From Dendronalium phyllosphericum CENA369 (GTDB lineage Bacteria; Cyanobacteriota; Cyanobacteriia; Cyanobacteriales; Nostocaceae): a DNA stretch of 43,610 nt. The notes beneath the pieces were generated by a model. That model was not told the origin of the DNA. It was given only the letters and a program-made list of their open reading frames with translations, and did not search any database. Each line of letters opens with the position of its first letter. The first letter of the stretch is position 1. The position numbers and the translations under genes were made by a program. Below, in pieces: positions 26,575-35,937 of this stretch. The DNA lies in assembly GCF_016056275.1 (NCBI RefSeq), contig NZ_JAECZA010000217.1:1-43610 (forward strand), written 5' to 3'.

Positions 26575-26605
26575 GGATTGGGGACTAGGGACTGGGAACT
26601 GGGAA
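26574..26605. repeat. Degenerate 7-bp repeat, unit GGGACTG
   Basis: About four imperfect GGGACTG/GGGACTA units lie between the DUF928 and CHASE2 genes. Confidence 0.55.
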
Positions 26606-26677
26606 ATTTCTTCCTAATACCCAATCCCCAATACTCTATCAAGATTGACCGAGATCGATGAACTGTATGGCACAAAT

Positions 26678-28927
26678 ATGTGGCGCAGATTTCAGAGTTT
26701 TATCCAACACACTCGTAGCATTTTGATTATTACTCCCAGTGTGACCCTGACAGTGATTGTCGGGCAATCATTGGGACTTTTCAATTTACCTGAGTGGAAA
26801 ATTCGTGATGAATGGGTTCGTCAGCGATCGCCACACACAATTGCTGACGAAATTGCGATCGTGACAATTGATGAGCGCGATATTCAAGCAGTACGTAAAT
26901 GGCCAGTTCCAGACTGGGCACTAGCACAATTAATCGAAAAAATCCGAGCGCAGCAACCCCGCGCCATCGGACTGGATCTCTATCGAGATTTACCAGAAGG
27001 AAGCGGACACGAGCAACTCGTAAAAATCTTTCGCAGTACTCCCAATTTATTCGGAGTTGAGAAAATCACTGGCGAACGCATCAATCCCCCACCAGAATTG
27101 AAAAAAAATGGTCAAGTAGGATTAGCAGATTTGGTGTTGGATGGCGATCGCAGTATCCGTCGCGCTCTCCTCACAGCGGAAGATGCCAAGGAGCAAAACA
27201 CTCTCAAGGCTGGACTGGCAACCCTTGTAGCGCTCAAGTACCTGGAAACGGAAGGGATTGCTTTAGAAAGCATTGACCCCAAGCAGCAAAAATTCCGATT
27301 GGGCAAGCAAATCTATGTACCACTAAAAAATCACGAAGCAGGTTATACCGATGCCGATTTAGGAGGCTATCAAATTCTACTCAATTGGCATGGTTCGGAA
27401 ACTGCATTTCGCACAGTTCCTATGCGTGATGTCTTAGCAGGACGAATTTCCCAAAACTTGTTGCGCGATCGCATCGTATTTATTGGCTCAGTCGCCGCCA
27501 GTACCAATGATTTCTTCAGCACTCCTTTTAGTTCTTCTTGGATATCTGCCCAAAAACCTACACCTGGCGTTGTTGTTCATGCTAATATTGCCCACCAACT
27601 GGTACAAGAAGCAAAAACAGGAAAAAGCCTCTATGGCATTTCTGGCATCTCTGCCTCGTTGTGGATTGTTGTTTGGTCTGTTATCGGTTCTGTGGGAACT
27701 TGGTGTTTAGCCAGCGTGAGTACTAGGCGACAAATCCCTGGCGGTCACATTCTTTGGGCGAGTGTGGCTATCAGCGGGGTTTGTATAGGCAGTACTTACG
27801 GGATATTTTTGAATGGCGTTCTCATTCCGCTCACACCAGCCCTAGCCGCGTTTATCGGTAGCGCGATCGCCACCAAGAATGCTTATCAACACCAGAAGCT
27901 GGAAGAAACCAATCGCCAACTGGAAATTGCCAACGCTCAACTATTGGATTATTCCAAAACTCTGGAAATCAAAGTTGAAGAACGAACTCACGAACTGCTA
28001 GAGGCAAAGGAAGCTGCCGATGCTGCCAACCAAGCCAAAAGCGAGTTTCTGGCAAATATGAGCCACGAACTCCGCACACCACTCAATGGCATCCTTGGTT
28101 TTGCTCAGGTGTTAGAAGTATCGCCAAATATGACGGCTAAAAACTTGGAAGGAGTTAGTATTATTCATCAATGTGGGTCGCATCTGTTGATGCTGATCGA
28201 TGATATTCTTGACCTCTCGAAGATTGAAGCTCGGAAATTGGAATTAATTACAACAGATGTGCATCTGTCCACCTTTTTACATGGGGTGACTGAGATTTGT
28301 GGTATCCGAGCCGAACAAAAAGGAATTGCATTTAATGTTTTAATTAGCGATCGCCTACCATCTGCTATTCAAGTAGATGAAAAACGGTTGCGGCAAGTAC
28401 TGATTAACTTGCTCGGCAACGCTGTTAAATTTACAGATAGTGGTAGTGTAACTTTTAAAGTAGAGATACTAGAGACTGAGGACAACAGAGATCGTAACCA
28501 ATCCCCGATCGCTAAGATTCGCTTCCAGATAGAAGATACGGGTATTGGCATGTCGCCCGAACAGCTAGAGAAAATCTTTTTGCCCTTTGAGCAAGTATGT
28601 CACGCAGGGCAGCGAGCTGAAGGTACTGGTTTGGGATTGGCTATTAGCCAAAGAATAGCGATGTTGATGGAAAGCCAAATTCAGGTGCAGAGTCACCTAG
28701 GGGAAGGAAGTTTGTTTTGGTTAGATTTAACAGTACCGCTTTCTGATGACTGGAATGTAGAAGCGATGTTGGCGACGGATTACGCCTACGCACCTCATCA
28801 GCAGAAAATCACTGGAATTCAGAGCAACGGGCCGCAAGTTCTCATAGTTGATGATGATGAAAACCATCGTTCTATGTTCACCAATTTCCTGACTATATCA
28901 CCAAACCTTTCAAACAAGAAGAGGTGA
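26678..28927 (+). CDS. CHASE2 hybrid histidine kinase with collapsed receiver domain
   Basis: From the ATG at 26678 (a TTG at 26645 would add 11 residues) the product has 749 residues. It has an extracytoplasmic CHASE2 domain (about 20-310, with [19 protein letters not shown] and [11 protein letters not shown]), three membrane helices (about 315-405), a coiled coil, HisKA ([10 protein letters not shown], His463) and HATPase_c ([30 protein letters not shown]). A receiver begins with VLIVDDDE (about 722-729) but ends after 20 more residues. Receiver C-terminal sequence (DYITKPF) continues in another frame, so the phosphoacceptor Asp is missing. It could still be an active kinase sensing the envelope. 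Confidence 0.86.
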   Translation: MWRRFQSFIQHTRSILIITPSVTLTVIVGQSLGLFNLPEWKIRDEWVRQRSPHTIADEIAIVTIDERDIQAVRKWPVPDWALAQLIEKIRAQQPRAIGLDLYRDLPEGSGHEQLVKIFRSTPNLFGVEKITGERINPPPELKKNGQVGLADLVLDGDRSIRRALLTAEDAKEQNTLKAGLATLVALKYLETEGIALESIDPKQQKFRLGKQIYVPLKNHEAGYTDADLGGYQILLNWHGSETAFRTVPMRDVLAGRISQNLLRDRIVFIGSVAASTNDFFSTPFSSSWISAQKPTPGVVVHANIAHQLVQEAKTGKSLYGISGISASLWIVVWSVIGSVGTWCLASVSTRRQIPGGHILWASVAISGVCIGSTYGIFLNGVLIPLTPALAAFIGSAIATKNAYQHQKLEETNRQLEIANAQLLDYSKTLEIKVEERTHELLEAKEAADAANQAKSEFLANMSHELRTPLNGILGFAQVLEVSPNMTAKNLEGVSIIHQCGSHLLMLIDDILDLSKIEARKLELITTDVHLSTFLHGVTEICGIRAEQKGIAFNVLISDRLPSAIQVDEKRLRQVLINLLGNAVKFTDSGSVTFKVEILETEDNRDRNQSPIAKIRFQIEDTGIGMSPEQLEKIFLPFEQVCHAGQRAEGTGLGLAISQRIAMLMESQIQVQSHLGEGSLFWLDLTVPLSDDWNVEAMLATDYAYAPHQQKITGIQSNGPQVLIVDDDENHRSMFTNFLTISPNLSNKKR

Positions 28928-29055
28928 TTGCCCGATTAAAGCTATACCTCAAAATCTTTCATCTCACCCGAATATTGGAACAGCGCGTACAATAACGCAC
29001 CGCAGAATTAAGCCAATTTTTACAGAAGTTACAATAAACTCAACTACAACTAATC
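28891..29055 (+). pseudogene. Decayed receiver/coiled-coil tail of the CHASE2 kinase
   Basis: In the frame two bases ahead of the kinase, codons from 28891 read [18 protein letters not shown] then FHLTRILEQRVQ, stop (28993-28995), RTAELSQFLQKLQ, stop (29035-29037), TQLQL. This is the normal end of a receiver domain followed by the coiled coil that usually links to a second kinase core. An internal deletion with frame change and at least two nonsense codons separate it from the intact ORF. The rest of the original protein is not visible. Confidence 0.7.
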
Positions 29056-29874
29056 CTACCGATTTAGAGTTTGAGCATCAGTTTTTCGGATTTCAACTTC
29101 TTGCGATCGCAACATTTCATGAAGCAGCCTAGGCAAAGAACATTCAACCGATCGAGACTATATCCAATGTTGCACAGACCAATGTGTTAGCAGACGGCGA
29201 TCGCTCCATCCGCCCAACTGGCAGGCTCAAGCCCAGGCAATGCAACCGCTAGCCCTGGGTACAGCAGGAATTAGTTGCTGGAAACCACACCGGATGGAGA
29301 AGAAGTATTGACCAAAGTTGACTGTTGAGCACTGACTGTTGACAGTTAACAGTCAGTGCTCAACAACCACTATGAGTATTTCTGAAAATTAAATCCGCTT
29401 TAGCTGATGTTCAGTTTCTCTATCGACTATTAACTCTGCCAGCATCTTTGAGTCAGTAACGATATCTTTGTATGGAACTAACTTAGGCAAGTTATAAGTA
29501 AATATTATATGTCTGATAATTTTTTATACGCAATATACGCTTTATTAAAAAATTTCAAAGATACTTTAATGTTAAAATGTTAAAGATTCATGACATTAGG
29601 CAATATTCTATTAAACTTGTTAACTTCCATTAATTAGGTCTATGCAAATCTTGCTCTTAAAGTTTTGAATAAATAATCGAGTCAATGCCTTAGCTACAAT
29701 CTGAAAAAGTAATATTATGCGCGTTGTTATCTTGAGGGGATGAAGAAATTTGGATTTGAAATACCATTTTTGCTAACGAACTTGAGATAGCTTATCTTTC
29801 TTAATTACTGTGTTGATAAGTAGCTACAACAAAATTTTATAGCTAATTTTTTAAGTGACCGCTTATTTCTTATT
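29056..29874. other. Intergenic region, possible further gene debris
   Basis: No intact ORF. Short coding-like stretches (for example LADGDRSIR near 29187) hint at more remnants of the kinase or a relative, but no continuous homology is visible. A strong perfect hairpin is annotated separately. From about 29400 to 29874 the sequence is plain AT-rich DNA in which I see nothing specific. Confidence 0.4.
29323..29365. repeat. Perfect 18-bp inverted repeat
   Basis: TGTTGAGCACTGACTGTT and its exact complement (29348-29365) flank a 7-base spacer. There is no T-run, so it is not a classical terminator. The arms resemble the CACTCAG-type intergenic repeat vocabulary. Confidence 0.75.
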
Positions 29875-30489
29875 GTGAAGTTTATGAAAGGAAATTTCTC
29901 AAACAAGCCAACTAATTATCCCTATTTAAAATTATTGAATTACAAAAACCTTCACTTAAAATGGAAGAATTACTGGTTTAAGATAAGTGGAACCTGGCGG
30001 TCATGTCCTCTAACATGTCCTGTAGAAAAACCTCATCACAGACATATTTTTTGGAGTTGGCTTGGTAGTTTCTTCGCAATAGCAGCAACGGCTTACCTAT
30101 CTGTGAAAACAAATTCTCCTCTGCTTATGGCTCCGTTTGGTGCTACCAGTGTATTGATATTTGGTGTACCAGACAGTCCTTTGGCTCAACCCCGTAATGT
30201 GATTGGTGGTAATCTCGTAGCGGCCTTAGTCAGCCTAATTGTTTTACATCTTTTCGGTTCGTCACCTTGGACGATGGGAATAGCAGTAGCAACAGCTATT
30301 GGGATGATGCAGCTTACTAGAACTGTACACCCACCTTCAGGAGCAGTTGCCTTAGTCGTAATGATGACAAAAGCTTCTTGGCAATTTCTGTTAACACCTG
30401 CTCTAGAGGGTTCTATTATTTTGGTGTTTTGTGCTGTGGTCTTTAACAATCTGGCACAAGAGAGGACTTATCCCAAGCACTGGCTGTAA
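29875..30489 (+). CDS. HPP family membrane protein (possible nitrite transporter)
   Basis: The 204-residue protein has four or five hydrophobic segments (about 60-78, 83-98, 105-128, 132-145, 172-195) and the family signature HPPSGAVAL (about 143-151). HPP proteins of cyanobacteria and chloroplasts have been shown to transport nitrite. The 50-residue polar, cysteine-containing N-terminus (CPLTCP at about 43-48) is longer than the family core needs. GTG at 29875 or ATG at 29884 could be the start. No nitrate-assimilation genes lie next to it, so the substrate is inferred from family only. Confidence 0.8.
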   Translation: MKFMKGNFSNKPTNYPYLKLLNYKNLHLKWKNYWFKISGTWRSCPLTCPVEKPHHRHIFWSWLGSFFAIAATAYLSVKTNSPLLMAPFGATSVLIFGVPDSPLAQPRNVIGGNLVAALVSLIVLHLFGSSPWTMGIAVATAIGMMQLTRTVHPPSGAVALVVMMTKASWQFLLTPALEGSIILVFCAVVFNNLAQERTYPKHWL

Positions 30490-30589
30490 GATTTTTAACG
30501 TTCCACTTTACCCCAGTTCTTTCCCCAAACTACCCAAAATAACCCCAAAAATTGTTGAAGGCTTTGAAAATCAAACCTTTAACGCTAAA

Positions 30590-30610
30590 CAAAAAGGGCT
30601 TTCAAGCCCT
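30590..30610 (-). terminator. Terminator downstream of tRNA-Cys
   Basis: On the minus strand AGGGCTT-GA-AAGCCCT is followed by TTTTTG. It sits 20 bp beyond the 3' end of the tRNA gene and could also face the HPP gene from the other side. Confidence 0.65.
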
Positions 30611-30630
30611 ATAATCTTGATATTCTTAAA

Positions 30631-30702
<72 letters not shown>

Positions 30703-30811
30703 TTACCTTTGGCTTCTCTCAGATCGCCTTAGAATGTCATCTGCATCTGGTTGAATTGCCATTAAATCGCAACTTAACAATAATAGCACAGGACTCATAA
30801 GCCAGGTATAG

Positions 30812-31082
30812 TGGATCGACTAGAATTTATTCATACCTTTATTGAGCAACGTCTAAAAACCTTAGTGCTGATTGCATCCAATTCGGCAAATCAAATTCTC
30901 CTTAATGCCGAACAGCAAGCGAAACAAATGATTCACTTGTGAGTGGTAAAATCTCTCATGAATTACATAAAGCCTGCGATCGCTTCCGAACATTTGCTCA
31001 AACAGGATCGATACAATTTCCGGCAATGGGAGAAAGTTATTTATTGGCTGAAATTAGGCTTTTTAAGCATAATATCTCGAAC
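30812..31082 (+). pseudogene. Possible frameshifted small gene
   Basis: A GTG-initiated frame from 30812 gives 43 residues (MDRLEFIHTFIEQRLKTLVL ... KQMIHL) and stops at 30941-30943. An adjacent frame then continues as SGKISHELHKACDRFRTFAQ and so on to the start of the next gene. Both parts look protein-like and are offset by one base, which suggests one frameshifted gene of about 85-90 residues. I do not recognise the family. Chance ORFs remain possible. Confidence 0.3.
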
Positions 31083-31892
31083 ATGAATATTATAGAACAA
31101 ACTCAGGATAAACTCATTCTGTGTTCTCAAGATCCGTTTTGGTGGGCATTAGTATTTGTCATATTTTATATCCCGTCTAGTCTTTTGATGATTGGTGCAA
31201 TTGCGGTAACACTTAAAGACAGCAAATATTTGGAAATTGTATCTATAGGAATGGGATGTTTATTTGTTGTTCCGGGATTATGGGCCACTATTGCCCTTTC
31301 AGAAGTTACTACTTACACTCTCGACAAATCAAAAAATTTTCTTTTTATAGATAAATATAATAGATTAAGAAGGTCAAAAATAAAATCTGTGGAAATTCCA
31401 AGCCATCTCATTTTAGGTGTTGAAATCGAAGCTTTTAGTGGTGATGAAGGAGGAATAGGTTATTATCCTGAGTTAATTTTGGCATTCGTGTACTGGCGCA
31501 TTCGTCTGAAAACAGATACTCAATATCAGAGTGCTGTAAATATTGCCAAAACGATCGCACATTTTCTAGATGTTCCCTATTTTGCAGTAAATTCAAAAAA
31601 TTCTCCTCCAACTTACGCTCAAAAAATTTACGAGCGCCGACAACCCGAACAAGAAACTCAGCAATATCTAGAAAGTGAGATAGAACGTTTACAAAACTAT
31701 TTAAACGAGTGCCCTGATGATGGCGAAGCTCATCAAAATCTAGGTATTTTTTTGCGGCATTATAATTCCTGGCCTATGTCTGATAAAAAAGAAGCAATTG
31801 CCCATTTACAAGAAGCAGAGAGGTTATTTGAGTCTCAGAAAAATAGCGATCGCGCTGCTATTGCCAAGGTGCTTCAAACATTTCTAAGTTAA
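31083..31892 (+). CDS. Hypothetical membrane protein with TPR-like C-terminus
   Basis: From the ATG at 31083 the product has 269 residues; the longer frame from 30939 would add 48 residues that look like a separate sequence. Two adjacent membrane helices occur at about 20-45 and 55-78. Residues 80-165 form a soluble, beta-rich region like a PH-type 'bPH' membrane domain (KSKNFLFIDKYNRLRRSKI). The C-terminal part (about 200-265) is helical and TPR-like (CPDDGEAHQNLGIFLRHY ... AIAHLQEAERLFE). I do not recognise a named family. Confidence 0.65.
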   Translation: MNIIEQTQDKLILCSQDPFWWALVFVIFYIPSSLLMIGAIAVTLKDSKYLEIVSIGMGCLFVVPGLWATIALSEVTTYTLDKSKNFLFIDKYNRLRRSKIKSVEIPSHLILGVEIEAFSGDEGGIGYYPELILAFVYWRIRLKTDTQYQSAVNIAKTIAHFLDVPYFAVNSKNSPPTYAQKIYERRQPEQETQQYLESEIERLQNYLNECPDDGEAHQNLGIFLRHYNSWPMSDKKEAIAHLQEAERLFESQKNSDRAAIAKVLQTFLS

Positions 31893-31938
31893 TAATCTCA
31901 ACTAGACGAAATAACTTGCTAAAAATAGCACTGCTATA

Positions 31939-32916
31939 TCACTTAGTTTGAAAGATATTTTGTACCATTTTTTTATCTGTATTCGCAGCTGCTTTATCTA
32001 ACTCTGCAATCTCGCTAGCGTTCAACTGCCAACCCAAAGCACCAATATTCTCCCGTGCCTGTTCTAGATTTTTTGCTCCGGGGATGGGTATGGTTCCTTT
32101 ACAGATGCACCAGTTAATTGCAACTTGTGACATCGTTTTGTTTCTGGATTCTGCCACCTCTTTTAAACATGCTAAAAGCGATCGCACTCCTGGCAATAAC
32201 TGCCTAAACAATAAACTTCTAATACCTTTAGGAAAAGGGCCTTTCTCAGAGAATTTTCCGGTCAAAAGTCCCAATGCTAAAGGACTATAAGCAATTAGTT
32301 TGATTTCCATCGCATCGCAAACGTCTTTCAGCTCTAATTGAGTGACAGGATATGTAGACAATAAAGAATACTGAACTTGCAGCGTAGTAATTGGAACTCC
32401 TCGCCCAGCAAACTTTTGATGCACGTATTGCAGCCGTTTCGGCCCGTAATTAGATAGTCCTACTCCCTTAACTAGCCCTTGCTCGTAAAGGTCGGCAAGA
32501 CCATCCAAAAGCCCTTCTTCTTGCCAAGGAGCATAGTTTGCTGTAGACCAGTGCATTTGTGCCAAATCTACGTTTCTTCCCAAGCGTTGAGCAGATGCCT
32601 TGCAGGCTCGTATCATTGATTGGCGCGACCATCTCCAAGGGTAAGCAGCAAGCTTGGTGGCAATGCAAATATTCTCTTTACCTAAACCCTGATATTCCTG
32701 AGAGAATCGTCCCAAAAGTAGCTCGCTTTGCCCATTCAATCTGCCAGTACCGTAAGAATCGCCTGTATCAAATAATGTTACGCCGTTACTCACACAAAGG
32801 TTGAAAACCTCTTGCAACTGGTCATTCATACTTTCGTTATATCCCCAGAGCAGTTGGTTTCCCCATGCCCAAGTCCCGCAACCCATAGTTGAAAGGTAGA
32901 TTTGGCTAGTTTGCAT
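31939..32916 (-). CDS. Aldo/keto reductase
   Basis: The 325-residue protein is a plain AKR TIM-barrel oxidoreductase, NADPH-dependent by family. The tetrad is visible: Asp and Tyr in LFDTGDSYGTG (about 48-58), Lys in CIATKLAAYP, and His in LAQMHWSTA. The nucleotide-binding end is IPIPGAKNLEQARENIGALG. Unlike the reductase at 10345-11475 it has no ferredoxin tail. The substrate cannot be told; relatives are annotated as pyridoxal or perakine reductases. It converges on the hypothetical membrane protein gene. Confidence 0.88.
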   Translation of the reverse strand: MQTSQIYLSTMGCGTWAWGNQLLWGYNESMNDQLQEVFNLCVSNGVTLFDTGDSYGTGRLNGQSELLLGRFSQEYQGLGKENICIATKLAAYPWRWSRQSMIRACKASAQRLGRNVDLAQMHWSTANYAPWQEEGLLDGLADLYEQGLVKGVGLSNYGPKRLQYVHQKFAGRGVPITTLQVQYSLLSTYPVTQLELKDVCDAMEIKLIAYSPLALGLLTGKFSEKGPFPKGIRSLLFRQLLPGVRSLLACLKEVAESRNKTMSQVAINWCICKGTIPIPGAKNLEQARENIGALGWQLNASEIAELDKAAANTDKKMVQNIFQTK

Positions 32917-33018
32917 CTTTACTCAGTGTAGATGTCTTGATTACAGAAGCTTTCTCAAAATTTATTATCAGACAATCCACGAGCAAACCCTTACAAAATC
33001 TACAATTCGCAGTCTTTT

Positions 33019-33777
33019 TCATATTTTTTCTGTAGCACCCAACATCTGTAAAATTTTTTCTGCATTATCCAAATTTCCTACAATGCGGCGAATTGGGTGA
33101 GGCCAAACCTTGACAAGAGTGGGAGTTGCAGTTACTTGGTCAATTTCTGCTTGCTCTGGATTAGTTAAAACATCAACAACTTTCATAGTGTAAGGATACC
33201 CTAGCGATCGCTCTAACAATTCGTGCAAATTCTGGAGGATGCGTTCGGTGTTGGCACTATGTCCTGCTACAAATAGCCGCAGCACGTAGCATTGATTTTT
33301 TAGCTGTACTTTTCGTGCTGCAATGACTGGTGGACGGTACTTTGGTGTTGATTGGGAAACGTCTAAATTGACGATCAAATCGCGATCTTCCCAAAGTTGG
33401 GGAAATGAAGAGCGATAAGTTGACAATACCATGCGATCGCATAATCCCTCTTGCCAAGGAGCTGTTTGCCAAACCAAGTCTGTGCCAAAAATAGCGTTAA
33501 GTACAGCTTGATGTCGAATGACTGCTGGATAAGCTTCTGCAAAAGTTCGCACTTGTCGGCTGTGCGGATCTAACCAGTGGTCAATTGTCGCCGTGTAACA
33601 AGGTACTAAAAAGTGAGGCGGTTCTGGTAAATCTAAAATTTCCTGTAAAGCAGTGCATAAATGTAAATGCCATCGACCTTGTTTGTTAGGGTCGATGCAG
33701 TAAATTAAATCCCCTCCTGGTGTAAATAAGGCAATGCCTTTAAACAACTGGGGTCTAGATAGTTTGTCTGTAGTCAA
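33019..33777 (-). CDS. KaiB-domain protein with a long N-terminal domain
   Basis: From the TTG at 33775-33777 the product has 252 residues (MTTDKLSRPQLFKGIALFTPGG). The frame extends 27 codons further upstream but that part looks like non-coding repeat sequence. The C-terminal ~90 residues match the KaiB thioredoxin-like domain: YVLRLFVAGHSANTERILQN, MKVVDVLTNPEQAEIDQVTATPTLVK, PIRRIVGNLDNAEKIL. The first ~150 residues (LIYCIDPNKQGRWHLHLCTA, PCYTATIDHWLDPHSRQVR) belong to no family I can name. It is a clock-protein relative and not KaiB itself. It lies 5' of and on the same strand as the region downstream of pilT. Confidence 0.78.
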   Translation of the reverse strand: MTTDKLSRPQLFKGIALFTPGGDLIYCIDPNKQGRWHLHLCTALQEILDLPEPPHFLVPCYTATIDHWLDPHSRQVRTFAEAYPAVIRHQAVLNAIFGTDLVWQTAPWQEGLCDRMVLSTYRSSFPQLWEDRDLIVNLDVSQSTPKYRPPVIAARKVQLKNQCYVLRLFVAGHSANTERILQNLHELLERSLGYPYTMKVVDVLTNPEQAEIDQVTATPTLVKVWPHPIRRIVGNLDNAEKILQMLGATEKI

Positions 33778-33894
33778 CTCAGTAAAAGGGCTAAGGAACT
33801 TAAAGGTAAAAAGAGCAGGAAGCAGAGGTATGAGAGAGCAAGGGAGCAGAAAAGACAAGGAGAATGACTCCTAACTCTTCACTTCTAACTCCTA

Positions 33895-33918
33895 ACTCAG
33901 CACTCAGCACTCAGCACT
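33895..33918. repeat. Heptanucleotide STRR, unit ACTCAGC
   Basis: Three and a half tandem ACTCAGC units lie between the pilT-type gene and the KaiB-domain gene. Confidence 0.75.
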
Positions 33919-33936
33919 TTTTACCTTTTACTGTAC

Positions 33937-35220
33937 CTAAACTCGTCCTCGGAGAAACTGTGCCATTTCGTTAGGAGTTGGTGACATTTCTAAAGCTGTT
34001 TCTTCTGTAATACGTCCATCTTGGTAGAGGTTGAGTAGTGACTGATTCATGGTAATCATGCCATCAAAACTGGCTTGTTTCATCAGTTCGCTAATTTCAT
34101 CATATTTACCGTCTTTGATCCATTCTTTAATGGCTTCGGTGTTAATCAAGACATCGTGGAACGCAGCTCTCTTGCCATCTGTAGTGCGACATAAACCTTG
34201 AGCAATGACTGCTACTAAAGATTCGGAAATGGCTACCCGCATTGCATCCTGTTCTTCACCAGAGTAGAGATTGAGTATCCGTTCAATGGTTTTCACAGCG
34301 CTATTGGTATGCAGGGTTCCCATTACCAAGTGACCGGTCTGGGCAGCTTTTAGGGCGGTGTTGACTGTTTCTTTATCCCGCATTTCCCCCACTAGAATCA
34401 AATCTGGATCTTCCCGTAAAGCTGCTTTCAAAGCATTGTCGAATTTCCGGGTGTGCATTCCTACTTCCCGTTGTTTGACGAGGGACTTACGGCTTTGATG
34501 GACAAATTCAACTGGGTCTTCAATGGTGATGATATGCTTGGCCATCTCTTTATTGATGTAGTCAATCATCGCTGCCATTGTTGTGGACTTACCAGAACCA
34601 GTCGGCCCGGTAACCAAAATTAAACCTTTGTGGTGATGACAAATATCCCGAAAAACAGGCGGTAATCTCAACTGCTCCATAGTTAAGATTTTTAACGGAA
34701 TCAACCGCAGCACCATTGCTGGCCCTTTAAGGGAACCAAAAACATTAATCCGCACGCGAGCAAAATCATATTGAGTTGCTCCGTCAAATTCCAGGTGTTC
34801 TTCAAACCGCTGAATTTCTGCTTCTGTCATTACCTCCCGCAACCAACTCATGAAACTCTCTTTATCGGTTTCTGGATACTCAGTTGATTGAATTTCTCCT
34901 CGGTTGCGGAAGCGAGGTACTTCACCTACACCCAGGTGAATATCAGAGTATCCTTGATCGAAAGCTTCCTTGATTAGCTGCGCTAAAGATAGTCTTGAAG
35001 TACTATTTTTGCCTAGAACAGAACTAGGCATTGGTGGTGGAGTACCTGGACGATGAGCTGCACCAGGAGGTGGCGGTTGGCTGATATTTCTATTTACTGA
35101 TGCCATATCTAAGGTTTGTGTAGACTGGCGCTGCGTAGCTAACGATGGTGGCGGTGGTGGCATTGGAGGCACATTCCGCGGAGCAACATTAGAATTCGAT
35201 GGCTGCTGTGATTCTGTCAT
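33937..35220 (-). CDS. pilT: Type IV pilus retraction ATPase PilT
   Basis: The 427-residue hexameric motor ATPase powers pilus retraction and twitching. Residues 1-70 form a Pro/Ser/Gln-rich extension, then a PAS-like N-terminal domain (LAQLIKEAFDQGYSDIHLGV), Walker A GPTGSGKSTT (205-214), the Asp box TIEDPVEFVH, Walker B DLILVGEMRD (about 273-282) and the His box TGHLVMGTLHTN (about 295-306). All elements are intact. The proline-rich N-terminus is typical for cyanobacteria. Nothing else of the pilus system is nearby; the KaiB-domain gene follows on the same strand after 159 bp. Confidence 0.94.
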   Translation of the reverse strand: MTESQQPSNSNVAPRNVPPMPPPPPSLATQRQSTQTLDMASVNRNISQPPPPGAAHRPGTPPPMPSSVLGKNSTSRLSLAQLIKEAFDQGYSDIHLGVGEVPRFRNRGEIQSTEYPETDKESFMSWLREVMTEAEIQRFEEHLEFDGATQYDFARVRINVFGSLKGPAMVLRLIPLKILTMEQLRLPPVFRDICHHHKGLILVTGPTGSGKSTTMAAMIDYINKEMAKHIITIEDPVEFVHQSRKSLVKQREVGMHTRKFDNALKAALREDPDLILVGEMRDKETVNTALKAAQTGHLVMGTLHTNSAVKTIERILNLYSGEEQDAMRVAISESLVAVIAQGLCRTTDGKRAAFHDVLINTEAIKEWIKDGKYDEISELMKQASFDGMITMNQSLLNLYQDGRITEETALEMSPTPNEMAQFLRGRV

Positions 35221-35937
35221 ATATCTTTAAAATTTGACCTTCATAAATTCGATCGGTAAGAAGTCTCTATTAGTAACCTCTAGAGTGCTATAAAGCAGAA
35301 TTATGACCGTCCGTCCGCTCAAAAATTCAAAGTAACGGTTTGTTGCGTTTAATGATTCCTACTTGTATATTTTTTTTTTTAAAATCCTAAGTTTAATTAG
35401 ACTGAAAAAAAAATTACCCACATAAACTTGTTTAGCACACTACATCACTTCGTTAGCTTCAGTATTTATGTTTAGATTTAAAAGTAATTTTTATAACAAT
35501 GAATTCTATTATTAATACTTTATTTTGTTAAATGAGAAAATTCTTCCGAGCATTGGGACAATGTGCTAGCAAATAAACAGCCAAATCAATAGCAGATCGT
35601 TTATTTAACCTCATCTATGAATTATGAGAATTAAAGCTGATTTTTATAAGAAATGTTAAGCCTACTCTAAATCAAGAGTGTAAATCGCTTGCTAGCAGCT
35701 AATGCACTTTGGCTTCTATTCCTTAAGGTAGATAAGAGAAACTAGTTTTCTTCAGAACTGTGAATTCGACTTAACATTCATAATTACAAAAAATTAACTG
35801 TAAACTTTAGTAACTAAATGCTCATTTTCCTAATAGGTTTTTATATACTGAATTTCACTGAAACAATTCAGTTTGCTCGCTACAAGCGAAATATAACTGA
35901 AGTCAAATTTTGCTGTGTAATTTTAGGAGGAAAAGTC
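35221..35937. other. Large AT-rich divergent intergenic region
   Basis: 717 bp between pilT (minus) and the small membrane protein gene (plus). It contains a run of 13 T (about 35371-35383), a short GACCGTCCGTCCGC stretch and no convincing ORF or hairpin. Frames open into 35818-35937 lack a ribosome binding site, so I place the next gene's start at 35938. Confidence 0.45.
35925..35930 (+). promoter_or_regulatory. Strong Shine-Dalgarno site deciding the 35938 start
   Basis: AGGAGG is seven bases before ATG 35938-35940. It rules out the upstream in-frame ATG at 35818. Confidence 0.75.

Noticed and set aside
33778-33858. Hydrophobic N-terminal extension of the KaiB-domain protein, like a signal peptide
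   Set aside because: The sequence is low-complexity intergenic-type DNA; the TTG at 33775-33777 gives a start just before the recognisable domain.
35818-35937. Upstream extension of the small membrane protein frame
   Set aside because: No Shine-Dalgarno at 35818, whereas AGGAGG precedes the ATG at 35938.
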